This document shows, piece after piece, positions 37,613 through 45,963 of a DNA stretch of 64,000 bases (positions within the stretch are counted from its first letter, which is position 1; each line of letters begins with the position of its first letter). The DNA comes from Blautia sp. Marseille-P3087. GTDB lineage: Bacteria > Bacillota > Clostridia > Lachnospirales > Lachnospiraceae. Position numbers and translations under genes: made by a program. The notes below the pieces were generated by a model. The model was not told the DNA's origin, ran no database searches, and worked only from the letters and a program-made list of their open reading frames with translations. Location: contig NZ_LT635539.1 of assembly GCF_900120195.1 (NCBI RefSeq), positions 2,840,441 through 2,904,440 of the forward strand, written 5' to 3'.

Positions 37613-39178
37613 ATGGCAAGACCAAAAAAGAGATCCAAAACCAAAAAGATACTTTTTGCAGTAGAAATCATAGTGCTTCTTGTGTTTATCGGAGGTCTGT
37701 ATGTATATGGACAGCTTATGTCCCGAATGGACAAGACAAATACACAGAAACTTGATACTGAGAAGATTCAGGTCAATGAAGAAGTACAGGACGCAATTAA
37801 TTCCGAAGATTCACATCTGACCGGTTATACGACCTATGCTTTGTTCGGAATTGATTCCCGAAGTGCAAATATGAAGTTTTCCGGTAACCAGAACAGCGAT
37901 ACCATGATTATTGCGAGTGTCAACAATGATACAAAAGAGGTAAGGCTTGTATCTATTTACCGTGATACACTTCTGAACCTTGGTGATGATACCTATTCCA
38001 AAGCAAATGCAGCATATGCATATGGTGGTCCGGAACAGGCAATCACCATGCTGAATACCAACCTCGACCTGAATATTACAGATTATGCAACTGTTAAATT
38101 CGATGCACTTGCAACGATCATTGATGATCTGGGCGGTTTGGATATGGATATGTCCTATGCAGAGATCGTGCATATGAACAACTACTGTGTAGAGACAGCC
38201 GAAGATACAGGACTCAGCTACACACCAATCGAACTTCCGGAAAAGCCGGAAGATCAGGAAAAGATTCAGTACCACTATCATCTGAACGGTGTACAGGCAA
38301 CATCTTATTGCCGTATCCGTTACACAGCAAGTCTTGATATGGGACGTACAGAACGTCAGCGTAAAGTTATTCAGATGATCGTTTATAAAGCAAAACATGC
38401 CGGATTGAGTAAAATCTTTAATATTATGGACGATGTCTTCCCGATGGTAACAACATCTCTGGGCAAAGAGGATATCCTTCAGCTTCTTCCGACACTGATC
38501 GGTTACAGTATAGATGAGACGGCCGGTTTCCCGTCATCCTATAAGTTCTCAAATGTAAAGGGAAGTATTATCGTACCGACAGACCTTGTATCAAACGTAC
38601 AGGAACTGCACAAATTCCTCTATGGAGATGCAAACTATACACCATCTGCAACAGTAACTGCCAACAGTGAAAAGATTCTTGAGATCGTCGGTGGTGCAGG
38701 TAATCTGGATGATGTACAGAAAAACATCGGTGAAGAGAACACAGAAAATGATAGCGTTATATTCGAAAACGACGGTTCCGGATGGACAGACACAAGCGGC
38801 AGTGGCGAGCAGTACGATCCTGACAACAGTGGAGATAATACCGGTGGGGATAATAATTATGTGCCGGATGATACTACCGGCGGCGATACGACTGGTGGAG
38901 ATACTACTGGCGGTGATTATGTGCCGGATGACACAACCGGAGGAGATACGTCCGGAGGAGATACGTCCGGAGGAGATACGTCCGGAGGAGATATGTCTGG
39001 AGGAGATACGTCCGGAGGAGATACGTCTGGAGGAGATATGTCTGGAGGAGATACGTCCGGTGGTGATATCGGCGGCGGAGAAGATGTCGGCGGTGGTGAC
39101 ATTGATGCCGGTGGAGATGCAAGTGATGCTGTAGAAGCTTATGATCAGAGTGCATCTGCCGGAGCGGATGCTGCATAA
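37613..39178 (+). CDS. LytR-CpsA-Psr family wall-polymer ligase with repeat tail
   Basis: A 521-residue LCP protein: one N-terminal signal-anchor helix (residues 14-34), then the extracellular LCP domain with FGIDSRSA, NSDTMIIASVN, RLVSIYRDTLL, the conserved basic residues of YCRIRYTASLDMGRTERQRKVI, and a following accessory region. LCP enzymes attach lipid-linked glycopolymers to peptidoglycan. The last 120 residues are low complexity, GGDTSGGDMSGG-type, encoded by a 15-bp tandem repeat. AAGGGGAG precedes ATG 37613. Its pairing with the priming transferase suggests that it ligates the polysaccharide made by this locus. Confidence 0.95.
   Translation: MARPKKRSKTKKILFAVEIIVLLVFIGGLYVYGQLMSRMDKTNTQKLDTEKIQVNEEVQDAINSEDSHLTGYTTYALFGIDSRSANMKFSGNQNSDTMIIASVNNDTKEVRLVSIYRDTLLNLGDDTYSKANAAYAYGGPEQAITMLNTNLDLNITDYATVKFDALATIIDDLGGLDMDMSYAEIVHMNNYCVETAEDTGLSYTPIELPEKPEDQEKIQYHYHLNGVQATSYCRIRYTASLDMGRTERQRKVIQMIVYKAKHAGLSKIFNIMDDVFPMVTTSLGKEDILQLLPTLIGYSIDETAGFPSSYKFSNVKGSIIVPTDLVSNVQELHKFLYGDANYTPSATVTANSEKILEIVGGAGNLDDVQKNIGEENTENDSVIFENDGSGWTDTSGSGEQYDPDNSGDNTGGDNNYVPDDTTGGDTTGGDTTGGDYVPDDTTGGDTSGGDTSGGDTSGGDMSGGDTSGGDTSGGDMSGGDTSGGDIGGGEDVGGGDIDAGGDASDAVEAYDQSASAGADAA
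38941..39060 (+). repeat. In-frame 15-bp minisatellite in the LCP gene
   Basis: Eight consecutive 15-bp units, consensus AGGAGATACGTCCGG, vary only at C/T positions in ACG/ATG and TCC/TCT codons. They encode repeated GGDTS or GGDMS pentapeptides. More degenerate units lie just upstream (38835-38940). Since 15 is a multiple of three, slippage would change length without breaking the frame. Confidence 0.95.
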
Positions 39179-39212
39179 GTGCAGTAACATATAACAATAT
39201 AAGATAAAGATC

Positions 39213-39246
39213 AGAAGGGAATTTCTTGTTGAAGAAGTTCCCTTCT
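39213..39246 (+). terminator. Terminator hairpin after the LCP gene
   Basis: A 9-bp stem AGAAGGGAA/TTCCCTTCT is continued, after a one-base mismatch on each side, by TTCTT/AAGAA around a GTTG loop. The following T-run is weak (TCTGTT). A TATAAT at 39275 could restart transcription for the next gene, but its -35 is poor. Confidence 0.6.
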
Positions 39247-39313
39247 TCTGTTACCATACATCCATAAGGATATAATAAATATCAGGTATGTGAAATGCCG
39301 ATAAGGAGATACT

Positions 39314-40234
39314 ATGGAAAACAAAACAGTGGATGTGATCATTCCGGCCTATCATCCGGGAAAGGAATTTGCCACACTTATCAAAAGACTGGAAAAACAG
39401 TCTGTTCCGATCCACAGGATCATTGTAATGAATACAGAGGAATCCATGTGGAATAAAGAATGGGAAAAATTATCTGATGTAATGGAAATTCATCATCTTG
39501 CAAAATCGGAGTTTGACCATGGTGGTACGAGAGCGCAGGCAGCGGAACTTTCAGATGCGGATGTGATGATATTTATGACACAGGATGCCATGCCGGCGGA
39601 CCGGGAGCTGCTTGCAGAGCTTCTGAAAGCACTTGAGCAGGACGAAAATATTGCAGCAGCTTATGCAAGACAGCTTCCGAATGCGGAGTGCAGCTTTGTG
39701 GAGCGGTATACAAGAGCATTTAATTATCCGGACAGATCCGTAGTTAAGACAAAAAAAGATATGGACCAATACGGAATTAAAACTTTTTTCTGTTCCAACG
39801 TCTGTGCCGCATACAAAAAAGATATTTATCAGAAACAGGGGGGCTTTGTACGCCGTACTATTTTTAATGAGGATATGATCTATGCGGGAGGACTGATCCA
39901 GGCTGGATATGGAATTGCCTATGCAGCAGAAGCAAAAGTAATACATTCTCATAATTATAATTGTATGCAGCAGTTCCACAGGAATTTTGATCTCGGTGTG
40001 TCACAGGCGGAGCATCCTGAAATATTCGAAGGAGTACCGTCCGAAGGGGAAGGCATGCGCCTTGTTAAAAAAACACTTTCCCATCTCGTTCGGTCAGGAA
40101 AAATATGGTTGATACCGGGCTTTGTTATGCAGTGCGCAGGTAAGTATGCAGGATATCTGGCAGGAAAAAACTTCCGTAGACTGCCGAAAAAATTTGTTTT
40201 GTGGTGTACGATGAGTCCGAATTACTGGAAATGA
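39314..40234 (+). CDS. GT2 glycosyltransferase of the rhamnosyltransferase type
   Basis: A 306-residue GT2 enzyme with VDVIIPAYHPGKEFATLI at the N-terminus and the motif KSEFDHGGTRAQAAELSDADVMIFMTQDAMP that marks rhamnosyltransferases of the RfbF/RgpB kind. Later come FCSNVCAAYKKDIYQKQGGF and FNEDMIYAGGLIQAGYGIAYA, containing the likely catalytic acidic residues. The C-terminal part is basic and may lie on the membrane. AAGGAGAT precedes ATG 39314. It stands apart from the other glycosyltransferases, after the LCP terminator, and may add a first or last rhamnose. Confidence 0.88.
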   Translation: MENKTVDVIIPAYHPGKEFATLIKRLEKQSVPIHRIIVMNTEESMWNKEWEKLSDVMEIHHLAKSEFDHGGTRAQAAELSDADVMIFMTQDAMPADRELLAELLKALEQDENIAAAYARQLPNAECSFVERYTRAFNYPDRSVVKTKKDMDQYGIKTFFCSNVCAAYKKDIYQKQGGFVRRTIFNEDMIYAGGLIQAGYGIAYAAEAKVIHSHNYNCMQQFHRNFDLGVSQAEHPEIFEGVPSEGEGMRLVKKTLSHLVRSGKIWLIPGFVMQCAGKYAGYLAGKNFRRLPKKFVLWCTMSPNYWK

Positions 40235-40279
40235 GCGGAAACACGCTTTTTTAAAGGAGTTGTCACACTTTCAACACAA

Positions 40280-40307
40280 TTGACTGATACACTGTTTTCA
40301 TGATAAG
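40280..40307 (+). promoter_or_regulatory. Possible promoter for the HtrA-like protease
   Basis: TTGACT (40280-40285) and GATAAG (40302-40307) with a 16-bp spacer, 31 bp before the start codon. Confidence 0.45.
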
Positions 40308-40337
40308 AAATAAGAAGAAAACAGAAAGGAGCACAGC

Positions 40338-41840
40338 ATGAACGACGAAGAAAAATGGAATTCGGGAAATGCTCCGCAGAATGATAGAGATACTGAACGG
40401 TTCGGGGAACCGCCGAGATATGAACATTACAATATGCATCAGATATATGTGAATGAAACAGGGCATGAACCGGAGAGAAAGAAACGTAAAAAGAAAAGCA
40501 GAGGTAAGAAACTGGCTTCAACAATTTCCCTTGCGGTAGTTTTTGGACTGGTTGCAGGAGTTGTGTTTCAGGGCGTGAATTTTTTAGCAGACCGCTATGT
40601 GTTTACAACGACAGATGAGACAGAACCACAGATAGAGACAGCAGGGCTTGCCGTGAGTGCATCATCAGATGATGCAGCTCCAGATAGTGCAGATGCTTCC
40701 AAAGACAGCACTGCTGATGCGGAACAGAGTACTCAGGCTCAGACAGGAAGCGTTTCCGATGTGGCGAAAGCAGCAATGCCGACCGTTGTTGCAATTACAT
40801 CTGTCAGTATACAGGAGATTCCGAATTATTTCCGTGCATTTGGATTTGGATATGGAAGTACACAGCAGTATTCCAGCGAAGGCAGTGGTTCTGGTATCAT
40901 TGTAGGCGAAAATGATGATGAACTTCTGATTGCAACAAATAATCACGTTGTAGACGGTGCGACGACACTCAGTGTATGTTTTGCCGGAAGTGATGTAGTC
41001 AATGCAGAGGCAGAGACTGTGGACATGTCCTCAGAGAGTGATGGCGATGTCAATGTGGAGGATGCTGTCAGTGCGAAGATAAAAGGTACAGATGAAAAAA
41101 ATGATCTGGCGGTAGTTGCCGTACAGAAATCAGACATTCCGGAGGATACATTATCACAGATCAAGATTGCGCAGCTTGGGGATTCTGATTCAGTGGAAGT
41201 CGGAGAACAGGTTGTTGCGATCGGTAACGCACTTGGATATGGACAGTCTGTAACATCCGGATGGATCAGTGCTTTAAACAGAAGTATTTCGACAAGTGAC
41301 GGTACGACAAGTGATGGACTGATCCAGACAGATACAGCGATCAACCCGGGCAACAGTGGAGGTGCACTTCTTAATATGCAGGGAGAAGTGATTGGTATCA
41401 ATTCTGCGAAGTATGCCGACAGTGCGGTGGAAGGTATGGGTTATGCGATTCCAATCTCTAAAGCACAGCCGATACTGGAAGACCTTATGAACCGTCAGAC
41501 AAGGGATAAAGTAGAGGATGATTCAAAGGCAGCATATCTTGGAATTACTTCTGCAGATCTTTCAATGGAAGCAATCCAGATGTATGATATGCCTGAAGGT
41601 GCCTTTGTGATCCGTGTCGATAAAGATTCTGCAGCAGACGAGGCTGGTATTCAGAAGGGCGATATTATTGTAAGCTTTGACGGACAGACAGTAAGTGGCA
41701 GAGAAGATCTGGAAAATAAACTGGCTTATTATGAAGCCGGTGAATCAGTGGATGTTATTGTTTCCAGAGCGGATAACGGAGAATATGTACAGAAAACAAT
41801 TTACGTGACACTTGGAAACCGTTCAGATTACACAGGCTGA
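40338..41840 (+). CDS. HtrA/DegP-like membrane-anchored serine protease
   Basis: A 500-residue protein with a polar N-terminus, a basic stretch (ERKKRKKKSRGKK), a single membrane helix (about residues 58-80) and an extracellular part. The trypsin-like domain has all three catalytic residues: His in ATNNHVVDG, Asp in KNDLAVVAV and Ser in NPGNSGGALL. One PDZ domain follows (AAYLGITSADL through GIQKGDIIVSFDGQTV). It degrades or refolds misfolded envelope proteins. GAAAGGAGC precedes ATG 40338. An insertion between the His and Asp strands (DMSSESDGDVNVEDAVSAK) is acidic and unusual in length. It lies next to a ClpX-like gene. Confidence 0.95.
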   Translation: MNDEEKWNSGNAPQNDRDTERFGEPPRYEHYNMHQIYVNETGHEPERKKRKKKSRGKKLASTISLAVVFGLVAGVVFQGVNFLADRYVFTTTDETEPQIETAGLAVSASSDDAAPDSADASKDSTADAEQSTQAQTGSVSDVAKAAMPTVVAITSVSIQEIPNYFRAFGFGYGSTQQYSSEGSGSGIIVGENDDELLIATNNHVVDGATTLSVCFAGSDVVNAEAETVDMSSESDGDVNVEDAVSAKIKGTDEKNDLAVVAVQKSDIPEDTLSQIKIAQLGDSDSVEVGEQVVAIGNALGYGQSVTSGWISALNRSISTSDGTTSDGLIQTDTAINPGNSGGALLNMQGEVIGINSAKYADSAVEGMGYAIPISKAQPILEDLMNRQTRDKVEDDSKAAYLGITSADLSMEAIQMYDMPEGAFVIRVDKDSAADEAGIQKGDIIVSFDGQTVSGREDLENKLAYYEAGESVDVIVSRADNGEYVQKTIYVTLGNRSDYTG

Positions 41841-41861
41841 TCGAATTTATAAAAACTTTAG

Positions 41862-41889
41862 TTTACAGTGTGATAGGTTATGTTATAAT
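41862..41889 (+). promoter_or_regulatory. Strong sigma-A-type promoter for the ClpX-like gene
   Basis: TTTACA (41862-41867) and a perfect TATAAT (41884-41889) are separated by 16 bp. The expected start point (about 41896) falls at the base of the inverted repeat described next. Confidence 0.72.
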
Positions 41890-41890
41890 G

Positions 41891-41937
41891 AACGCATAGG
41901 CAAATGGGCCGGGACAGGAGCCATTAGCCTGTGCGTT
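41891..41937 (+). other. Inverted repeat at the transcript start of the ClpX-like gene
   Basis: AACGCATAGGC (41891-41901) pairs with GCCTGTGCGTT (41927-41937) over 11 positions with one G-T pair; an inner ATGG/CCAT pair may extend it. TTTT follows. As DNA it overlaps the predicted start site, so it could be an operator; as RNA it would be a 5' hairpin or early terminator 47 bases before the start codon. Confidence 0.6.
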
Positions 41938-41984
41938 TTGCATATGAGAGCAGTTGCGAAGCGCCGTAAATGAAAGGAGTTTAT

Positions 41985-43412
41985 ATGACAGATAAATACA
42001 ATGATGAAATCATAGAGGAAGAAAATCAGGATACAGACGATCAGACCGATGATTATGAACCGGAGAAGTTCTGTACCCTCTGTCACCGTTCCGAGCGTCA
42101 GGCAGGAAAGATGATCGATCTTCCGAATAATATACATATATGTCCGGACTGTATGCAGAGAAGTTTCGACAGCATGAATACACAGATGCAGAGTGGTAAT
42201 TTTAATTATGGTGATCTGTTTAACATGCCGAATATCAGTATGATCGATCTGAGCAGCTTCCAGAACCAGATGGGACAGCAGCCAAAACCAAAGAAGAAAA
42301 AAAGTGAAAAGAAAGCTCCGGTCCTCGATCTGAAAAAAATTCCTGCACCACACAAGATCAAGGCAACACTTGATGAATATGTGATAGGACAGGAGCATGC
42401 GAAAAAGGTTATGTCTGTTGCCGTTTATAATCATTATAAACGTGTTGCGACCGATACAATGGATGAGATCGCAATCGAGAAATCCAATATGCTGATGATC
42501 GGACCGACCGGATGTGGCAAGACTTATCTGGTTAAGACGCTGGCGAAACTGCTGGATGTACCGCTTGCGATTGCAGATGCGACATCCCTTACAGAGGCAG
42601 GCTATATCGGTGATGATATTGAGAGCGTTGTTTCGAAGCTCCTTGCGGCTGCAGATAATGACGTCGAGAAGGCCGAGCATGGAATTATTTTTATTGATGA
42701 AATCGATAAGATCGCGAAGAAGAAAAATACGAATCAGAGAGATGTCAGCGGTGAGGCGGTCCAGCAGGGGATGCTGAAACTCCTTGAAGGCAGTGATGTC
42801 GAGGTGCCGATTGGGGCCAACAGCAAAAATGCAATGGTTCCGCTGACTACAGTGAATACAAGAAATATTTTGTTTATCTGTGGAGGTGCTTTTCCGGATC
42901 TTGAGAATATCATCAAAGAGCGTCTGAACAAACAGGCATCGATAGGATTTTACGCAGATCTGAAAGATAAATACGATGATGATCCGAATCTTCTTGAGAA
43001 GGTTACTGTGGACGATCTTCGAAATTTTGGTATGATTCCGGAATTTATCGGACGACTTCCGATTATATTTACAATGAATGGTCTTACGGAAGATATGATG
43101 GTGCAGATTCTGCGCGAGCCGCGAAATGCGATCCTTAAACAGTATCAGAAGCTTCTGGCACTGGACGAAGTCAAGCTGGAATTTGAGGAGGATGCACTTC
43201 GCGCAATCGCTGCAAAAGCAATGGAGAAACACACCGGAGCCAGAGCGCTTCGCGCAATCCTTGAGGAATATATGCTGGATATCATGTATGAGATTCCGAA
43301 GGATGACAATATAGGTGAGGTAGTAATTACCAGAGGTTATATTGAGGGAAACGGCGGACCGAAGATTCTGCTTCGCGGACAGGAAGTACCGCTTCTCGAA
43401 AGTGGAAAGTAA
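41985..43412 (+). CDS. Divergent ClpX-like AAA+ unfoldase
   Basis: A 475-residue AAA+ protein of the ClpX family. An acidic N-terminus leads to a zinc finger (CTLCHR...CPDC), then a linker with Lys runs, then the ATPase: Walker A GPTGCGKT (usually GPTGSGKT), pore-loop AGYIGDDIES (usually GYVGEDVEN), Walker B IIFIDEIDKIA, sensor and arginine segments (FIGRLPIIF, HTGARALRAI). SIGF in KQASIGFYADL matches the ClpP-binding loop, so it could still feed ClpP. It is not next to tig or clpP, the normal clpX place, so I think it is a second, specialised copy. ATG 41985 follows AAAGGAG. Confidence 0.87.
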   Translation: MTDKYNDEIIEEENQDTDDQTDDYEPEKFCTLCHRSERQAGKMIDLPNNIHICPDCMQRSFDSMNTQMQSGNFNYGDLFNMPNISMIDLSSFQNQMGQQPKPKKKKSEKKAPVLDLKKIPAPHKIKATLDEYVIGQEHAKKVMSVAVYNHYKRVATDTMDEIAIEKSNMLMIGPTGCGKTYLVKTLAKLLDVPLAIADATSLTEAGYIGDDIESVVSKLLAAADNDVEKAEHGIIFIDEIDKIAKKKNTNQRDVSGEAVQQGMLKLLEGSDVEVPIGANSKNAMVPLTTVNTRNILFICGGAFPDLENIIKERLNKQASIGFYADLKDKYDDDPNLLEKVTVDDLRNFGMIPEFIGRLPIIFTMNGLTEDMMVQILREPRNAILKQYQKLLALDEVKLEFEEDALRAIAAKAMEKHTGARALRAILEEYMLDIMYEIPKDDNIGEVVITRGYIEGNGGPKILLRGQEVPLLESGK

Positions 43413-43460
43413 TTTTGCAACATAGATTTCACATGGATCAAGAAAGAGAGGAAATGTATT

Positions 43461-44072
43461 ATGGCAAAGGATTTTTTGGGTAATCTTGGACAGGCACTTT
43501 CAAAAACTGCAAAAGAATTAAGCGGACGTGCAGAGGATGCTTATGAGACACAGCGTCTTAAAAATAGGATTTCCGCAGAAGAACGTCAGATTGATAAGAT
43601 CATGGCAGATCTGGGCAAAATCGTGTACCGGCATTACAAAGAAGAAGTACCTGTGGACGATGCACAGAAAGCACTCTGCGAGCAGATCGATCAGCGTATG
43701 GAACAGATCGAACAGTTACGTACAGATATCAACGATCTGAAGATCAGAACCAGACGAATCTGCCCATCCTGCGGTAAAGAAGTTGAGAAGAATGCTGCAT
43801 TCTGCAAATTCTGTGGTGCGGCATGTCCGACACAGGAAGATGAAGAGGATGCCGGTGATGTGATCGAGGGCACTGCTGAGGAGGTAGAGGAAGAAAAAAA
43901 GTCGGAAGAAGCCGCAAAAGAAGTAGCAGAGACAGAGGAAGACACAGAAGCAGCAGATACTGCAGAGGTTACCGAAGAACCGACAGCAGACGAAGCTGGA
44001 GAGGAAATTACAGAAGCTGAAGCGGAAGAAAAAGCGAAAGAAGCTACAGAAGAAGCAACGACAGAAGAATAA
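43461..44072 (+). CDS. Coiled-coil protein with zinc ribbon and acidic tail
   Basis: A 203-residue cytoplasmic protein. Residues 1-95 are helical with heptad-like spacing (TQRLKNRISAEERQIDKIMADLGKIVY and EQIDQRMEQIEQLRTDIND), then a zinc ribbon with two CX2C pairs (CPSCGKE, CKFCGAAC), then about 80 residues made almost only of Glu, Ala, Thr and Asp. No enzyme motif is seen. Similar zinc-ribbon proteins are common in Clostridia with no known role. AGAGAGGAAAT precedes ATG 43461. It lies 48 bp after the ClpX-like gene and ends in a long hairpin, so they may be one operon. Confidence 0.8.
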   Translation: MAKDFLGNLGQALSKTAKELSGRAEDAYETQRLKNRISAEERQIDKIMADLGKIVYRHYKEEVPVDDAQKALCEQIDQRMEQIEQLRTDINDLKIRTRRICPSCGKEVEKNAAFCKFCGAACPTQEDEEDAGDVIEGTAEEVEEEKKSEEAAKEVAETEEDTEAADTAEVTEEPTADEAGEEITEAEAEEKAKEATEEATTEE

Positions 44073-44107
44073 ACAGAGCAGACAGCAGGGCAGCATAAAC
44101 TGCACAG

Positions 44108-44152
44108 ATAGAAACGGACAGATGGGAAAGGTTCTCATCTGTCCGTTTCTAT
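44108..44152 (+). terminator. Long hairpin between convergent genes
   Basis: A perfect 17-bp stem (44108-44124 with 44136-44152) extends by four further pairs including one G-T to an AGG loop. No clear T-run follows on either strand, but its place between convergent transcripts fits a bidirectional transcription barrier. Confidence 0.65.
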
Positions 44153-44191
44153 CCATAAGATATTTTGTTTTCAGGTAATTGCTAGAATCAA

Positions 44192-44530
44192 TTACAGTGT
44201 ATAAACAATGATTCCGGCAATGATGATCAGATTGCCGATAAATTTACCCCGGGTGATTTTTTCTTTCAGGATTACCTTTGAGAGCAGCAGGACAAATACA
44301 TAGGCGGCGGTATCAATGACCGGACCGTAGCGCATATCGACTTTTGTGTAACACCAGGTATTCAGAAGGAGAATACCGAAAAAAAGAAAATACGCTAAAA
44401 TGACACGCCAGTTCAGGTATTCCCGAAGGGGATTACTGTATTGGATGTTTGCACTCTGCTTTAAAAGAATCTGGGAGATCGCAGAGAAAAAAGTTCCTCC
44501 CAGCATGATAAAAAGAAATGTTCTATTCAT
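44192..44530 (-). CDS. Four-helix EamA/SMR-type flippase subunit (ArnF/ArnE-like)
   Basis: A 112-residue protein with four predicted helices. It shows the small-multidrug-resistance fold pattern used by ArnE/ArnF: TFFSAISQILLKQSA in helix 1, a polar-aromatic helix 2/3 (NTWCYTKVDMRYGPVIDTAAYVFVLLLSKVILKEKI) and a final GNLIIIAGIIVYTL. ArnE/ArnF flip undecaprenyl-phosphate aminoarabinose. Start 44530 is inside the end of the upstream gene (8-bp overlap), which fits co-translation of a two-subunit transporter. A drug-export role is possible but less likely given the ArnC-like gene opposite. Confidence 0.75.
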   Translation of the reverse strand: MNRTFLFIMLGGTFFSAISQILLKQSANIQYSNPLREYLNWRVILAYFLFFGILLLNTWCYTKVDMRYGPVIDTAAYVFVLLLSKVILKEKITRGKFIGNLIIIAGIIVYTL

Positions 44531-44873
44531 AACGCTGCACCGTCCATACTCCAAATAATACGATCAGGATTCCGAGAATATTCTGTGGAGAAAGCTGCTC
44601 GTGAAAGATGATCACTGCCCAGATCTGCGACCACAGAAGGTAAACGCTTTTGTTGGCATAGGCAGTCGACAGGGAAAATTTCTTGATGACCTGCTGCCAG
44701 GCAATTGCATAAATGCCGCAGTTGGCGATCATAAGAAAAAGAAATACATAGAGAAGCGGTGCATGCAGCCCGTTTCGGTTATACTGGATGGATGCAAGCT
44801 TCGAAAAAACGCTTGTCAGTGAAAACAGCAGGATGTTTAAATGAAGCTGTAGATAATTACGGAAATTTTTCAT
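44523..44873 (-). CDS. Four-helix EamA/SMR-type flippase subunit (ArnE/ArnF-like partner)
   Basis: A 116-residue partner of the preceding protein, also with four helices: LHLNILLFSLTSVFSKLAS, APLLYVFLFLMIANCGIYAIAWQQ, the conserved region STAYANKSVYLLWSQIWAVIIFHEQLSPQNI and a final GILIVLFGVWTVQRYE. Two unequal short subunits encoded in overlap is typical of heterodimeric SMR or ArnEF pairs. Start 44873 has GGAGG four bases upstream. It is transcribed away from the ArnC-like glycosyltransferase, and I infer that both serve the same lipid-linked sugar. Confidence 0.75.
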   Translation of the reverse strand: MKNFRNYLQLHLNILLFSLTSVFSKLASIQYNRNGLHAPLLYVFLFLMIANCGIYAIAWQQVIKKFSLSTAYANKSVYLLWSQIWAVIIFHEQLSPQNILGILIVLFGVWTVQRYE

Positions 44874-44906
44874 GGTTCCTCCGAAAAATATAAATGGTTT
44901 TCTGAC

Positions 44907-44935
44907 ATTGTACAACAAATACCATGGATTTAAAA
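44907..44935 (-). promoter_or_regulatory. Possible promoter for the reverse-strand flippase pair
   Basis: On the reverse strand TTTTAA and TACAAT are 17 bp apart, with a TG just before the -10. The -35 is weak. Confidence 0.38.
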
Positions 44936-44963
44936 TAGGAATCGACAGGAATTTTTTGATTGC

Positions 44964-44992
44964 TTTACAAGACATATCGAAAATGATATGAT
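44964..44992 (+). promoter_or_regulatory. Promoter for the ArnC-like operon
   Basis: TTTACA (44964-44969) and TATGAT (44987-44992) with a 17-bp spacer, 38 bp before the first start codon of the operon. Confidence 0.6.
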
Positions 44993-45030
44993 AAAAAAGA
45001 ATGCTAAATTAGAAAGAACGAGGGAAACAT

Positions 45031-45963
45031 ATGAGTTTGTATTCCGTTGTGGTTCCTGTGTACAATTCAGAACATACACTTGAGGAACTTTACCGCCGGC
45101 TGGAAAAGGTTTTCCGGGAGGTCATAAAAGAAGATTTTGAGCTGATTCTTGTTGATGACGGATCGAAAGACCGTTCTTTCGAAGTAATGAGAGAGCTTCG
45201 AAACAAAGATCAGAGAGTCAGAATTATACAGATGGCAAGAAACTTCGGCCAGCATCCTGCACTCCTGTGCGGCTTTGCGCATGTCCGTGGAGATTTTGTT
45301 GTAACAATGGACGATGATCTGCAGCATCAGCCAGAGGAACTGCCGAAGATGGTTAATGTGATGAGAGAACGTGATGATGTGGACGCGATCATTGCAAGTT
45401 ATGAAGGCAGAAAGCATGGATTTATTCGCAGACTCGGCACGAAGTTTTCTGTGTGGGCGACATCCAAAATGCTTGGTAAGGATCCGAATCTTCAGATTAC
45501 CAGTTACCGCTTGATCCGCCGATTCCTTGTAGATGCGATGGTAAAGACAAATACATATCTGCCGCAGATCGGCAACCTTCTGGTGCTGACCTCGAACCGT
45601 ATTATCAATGTGCCGGTACAGCATGCCGCCAGAGCTTACGGAAAGAGCGGCTACTCCTTCAAGAGACTTCTTAAGGATCTGATCTATGATATTACCGCAC
45701 ACACTGCATTTCCGCTTCTTATGGTTCGAAATATCGGAATCGTAAGTTTTCTGGTGAGTATGGTGATGGCAGTTTATTTTCTGATCCGATATTTTGCTTT
45801 TGGAATTTCGGTAGAAGGCTGGACCTCCTTAATGCTGGTAATGCTCGCTTTTTTTGGACTGATTTTGTTGTCGATCGGAATTATGGGAATTTATCTGATG
45901 AATATTTTAAATGAGGCGAAAAAGATGCCTCACTACGTGATTCGTCGGGAGGACACAGACTGA
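45031..45963 (+). CDS. ArnC/GtrB-like polyprenyl-phosphate glycosyltransferase
   Basis: A 310-residue GT2 enzyme with two C-terminal membrane helices (about 228-252 and 263-290). It has VVVPVYNSEHTLEELYRRL, LVDDGSKDRSF, the stretch ARNFGQHPALLCGFAHVRGDFVV and the metal site TMDDDLQHQPEE (Asp94-96). The GQH...GF.HV.GD stretch and the later VPVQHAARAYGKSGYSFKRLLKD are close to my recollection of ArnC, which loads 4-formamido-arabinose on undecaprenyl phosphate. It should make a lipid-phosphate-sugar donor for use outside the membrane. GAGGGAAAC precedes ATG 45031. The next gene overlaps by one base. Confidence 0.88.
   Translation: MSLYSVVVPVYNSEHTLEELYRRLEKVFREVIKEDFELILVDDGSKDRSFEVMRELRNKDQRVRIIQMARNFGQHPALLCGFAHVRGDFVVTMDDDLQHQPEELPKMVNVMRERDDVDAIIASYEGRKHGFIRRLGTKFSVWATSKMLGKDPNLQITSYRLIRRFLVDAMVKTNTYLPQIGNLLVLTSNRIINVPVQHAARAYGKSGYSFKRLLKDLIYDITAHTAFPLLMVRNIGIVSFLVSMVMAVYFLIRYFAFGISVEGWTSLMLVMLAFFGLILLSIGIMGIYLMNILNEAKKMPHYVIRREDTD

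Noticed and set aside
38835-39062. Regular direct repeats that could suggest a CRISPR array
   Set aside because: The 15-bp units are contiguous without spacers and keep the reading frame of the LCP protein, so they are a coding minisatellite.
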